Below are positions 52,552-52,936 of a stretch of 52,936 nucleotides of DNA, piece after piece. Where the stretch lies: contig NZ_SZXJ01000041.1 in assembly GCF_005281345.1 (NCBI RefSeq), positions 1-52,936 of the forward strand. Reading direction: 5' to 3'. Every line of letters starts with the position of its first letter. The first letter of the stretch is position 1. The DNA is from Citrobacter sp. wls619. GTDB taxonomy: Bacteria; Pseudomonadota; Gammaproteobacteria; Enterobacterales; Enterobacteriaceae. Under the pieces are notes generated by a model, which saw only the letters and a list, made by a program, of their open reading frames with translations, searched no databases and was not told where the DNA came from. Position numbers and translations under genes: made by a program.

Positions 52552-52734
52552 GCGAAAAAAAAGCCCGTACTTGCGTACGAGCTCTTTCTCGAATATGGCG
52601 GTGAGGGGGGGATTGACTCGCTTCGCTCGCCCCTTTGGGGCAGCCCGTTCGCGATGCTCCCGGTCTGTCCAGCTGGCAACGCCAGCAGTCGAACCCCGGT
52701 CGGGGCTTCTCATCCCCCCGGAGGTGTGCAATAT
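52552..52734 (-). repeat. 183-bp tRNA-Ser-derived tandem repeat, unit 1
   Basis: Read on the minus strand, the unit begins ATATTGCACACCTCCGGG and has GC-rich hairpins such as GCTGGC-GTT-GCCAGC and GCCCC-AAA-GGGGC. It then contains the tRNA-Ser 3' end (AATCCCCCCCTCACCGCCA) and finishes with an intrinsic terminator. It differs from unit 2 at three positions; two of these are in a hairpin loop. The preceding stretch 52425-52551 should hold the yegS promoter and shows no gene. Confidence 0.75.
52555..52583 (-). terminator. Terminator of repeat unit 1
   Basis: On the minus strand GAGCTCGTACGC...AAGTACGGGC is followed by eight T. GTACG and CGTAC form the stem with extra GAGCTC/GGGC pairing. The same sequence closes tRNA-Ser transcripts in related bacteria, from memory. 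Confidence 0.75.
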
Positions 52735-52917
52735 GCGAAAAAAAAGCCCGTACTTGCGTACGAGCTCTTTCTCGAATATGGCGGTGAGGGGGGGATTGAC
52801 TCGCTTTGCTCGCCCCTACGGGGCAGCCCGTTCGCGATGCTCCCGGTCTGTCCAGCTGGCAACGCCAGCAGTCGAACCCCGGTCGGGGCTTCTCATCCCC
52901 CCGGAGGTGTGCAATAT
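52735..52917 (-). repeat. 183-bp tRNA-Ser-derived tandem repeat, unit 2
   Basis: This unit is colinear with unit 1 and has the same tRNA-Ser 3' end and terminator at its left end. A third copy begins at 52918 (GCGAAAAAAAAGCCCGTAC) and runs off the window, so the array has at least three terminators. The intact tRNA-Ser gene, if present, should lie to the right on the minus strand. Confidence 0.75.
52738..52766 (-). terminator. Terminator of repeat unit 2
   Basis: This is the same stem and T-run as in unit 1, exactly 183 bp further on. Confidence 0.72.
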
Positions 52918-52936
52918 GCGAAAAAAAAGCCCGTAC

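Noticed and set aside
52590-52936. A complete serine tRNA gene in the right-hand repeats
   Set aside because: Only the 3' 17-19 bases of the tRNA are present in each unit; the D and anticodon arms are absent.
52552-52936. CRISPR array
   Set aside because: The repeat unit is 183 bp with no unique spacers, and no cas genes are present.

Overview
The window is a piece of enterobacterial chromosome. Nearly every gene is recognisable as part of the conserved backbone that Escherichia, Salmonella and Citrobacter share between cirA/mgl and fbaB/yegS. Protein lengths match the E. coli K-12 versions almost residue for residue. Features that differ from K-12 (an intact mdtQ, a divergent cirA-locus receptor, rcnB without rcnR/rcnA, a fimbrial cluster with its own pilin and adhesin) make a Citrobacter-like species the best guess. 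That assignment is inference, not a measured placement. There is no prophage, CRISPR array, insertion sequence, rRNA or complete tRNA gene.

Layout. 1-777: gene-free DNA with three copies of a 154-bp hairpin-rich repeat. 778-7341: TonB-dependent receptor (cirA locus), S-formylglutathione hydrolase yeiG, folE-yeiB, galS. 7354-11304: galactose ABC transporter mglBAC with its operator, CRP site and terminator. 11312-17235 (mostly minus strand): pyrimidine reductase preTA, yeiS, sanA, cytidine deaminase cdd, yohJK. 17451-24330: dusC, mdtQ, yohD, yohC, pbpG, dld. 24563-30845: bglX and the osmoprotectant-type ABC system osmF-yehYXW. 30826-34860: yohO, mlrA, pyruvate sensor pair btsS-btsR, yehS. 34975-38282: metG and mrp. 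38559-43860: yehE and the AT-rich chaperone-usher fimbrial operon yehDCBA. 43906-46984: rcnB, TPP riboswitch with thiMD, yegW. 46958-52424: yegTUV, fbaB, yegS. 52552-52936: tandem 183-bp repeats carrying a tRNA-Ser 3' end and a terminator.

Functional links. galS and mglB each have a Gal operator next to a CRP site, so the isorepressor and the transporter share control. cdd has two CRP-like half-helices exactly 50 bp apart, the geometry of a CytR promoter. preT-preA, yohJ-yohK, yehY-yehX-yehW, btsS-btsR, thiM-thiD and yegT-yegU-yegV all overlap by 4-17 bp and are translationally coupled. REP/BIME elements occupy many gene ends and supply the stop codons of dusC and dld.

The least explained material lies at the two edges. 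On the left is a 154-bp, terminal-inverted-repeat element with covarying hairpins. On the right is a 183-bp tandem array resembling in design the tRNA-derived repeats downstream of tyrT in E. coli. Among the protein genes, the least understood is the yegTUV/yegW module (putative nucleoside transporter, ADP-ribosylglycohydrolase-like enzyme, PfkB sugar kinase, GntR regulator).
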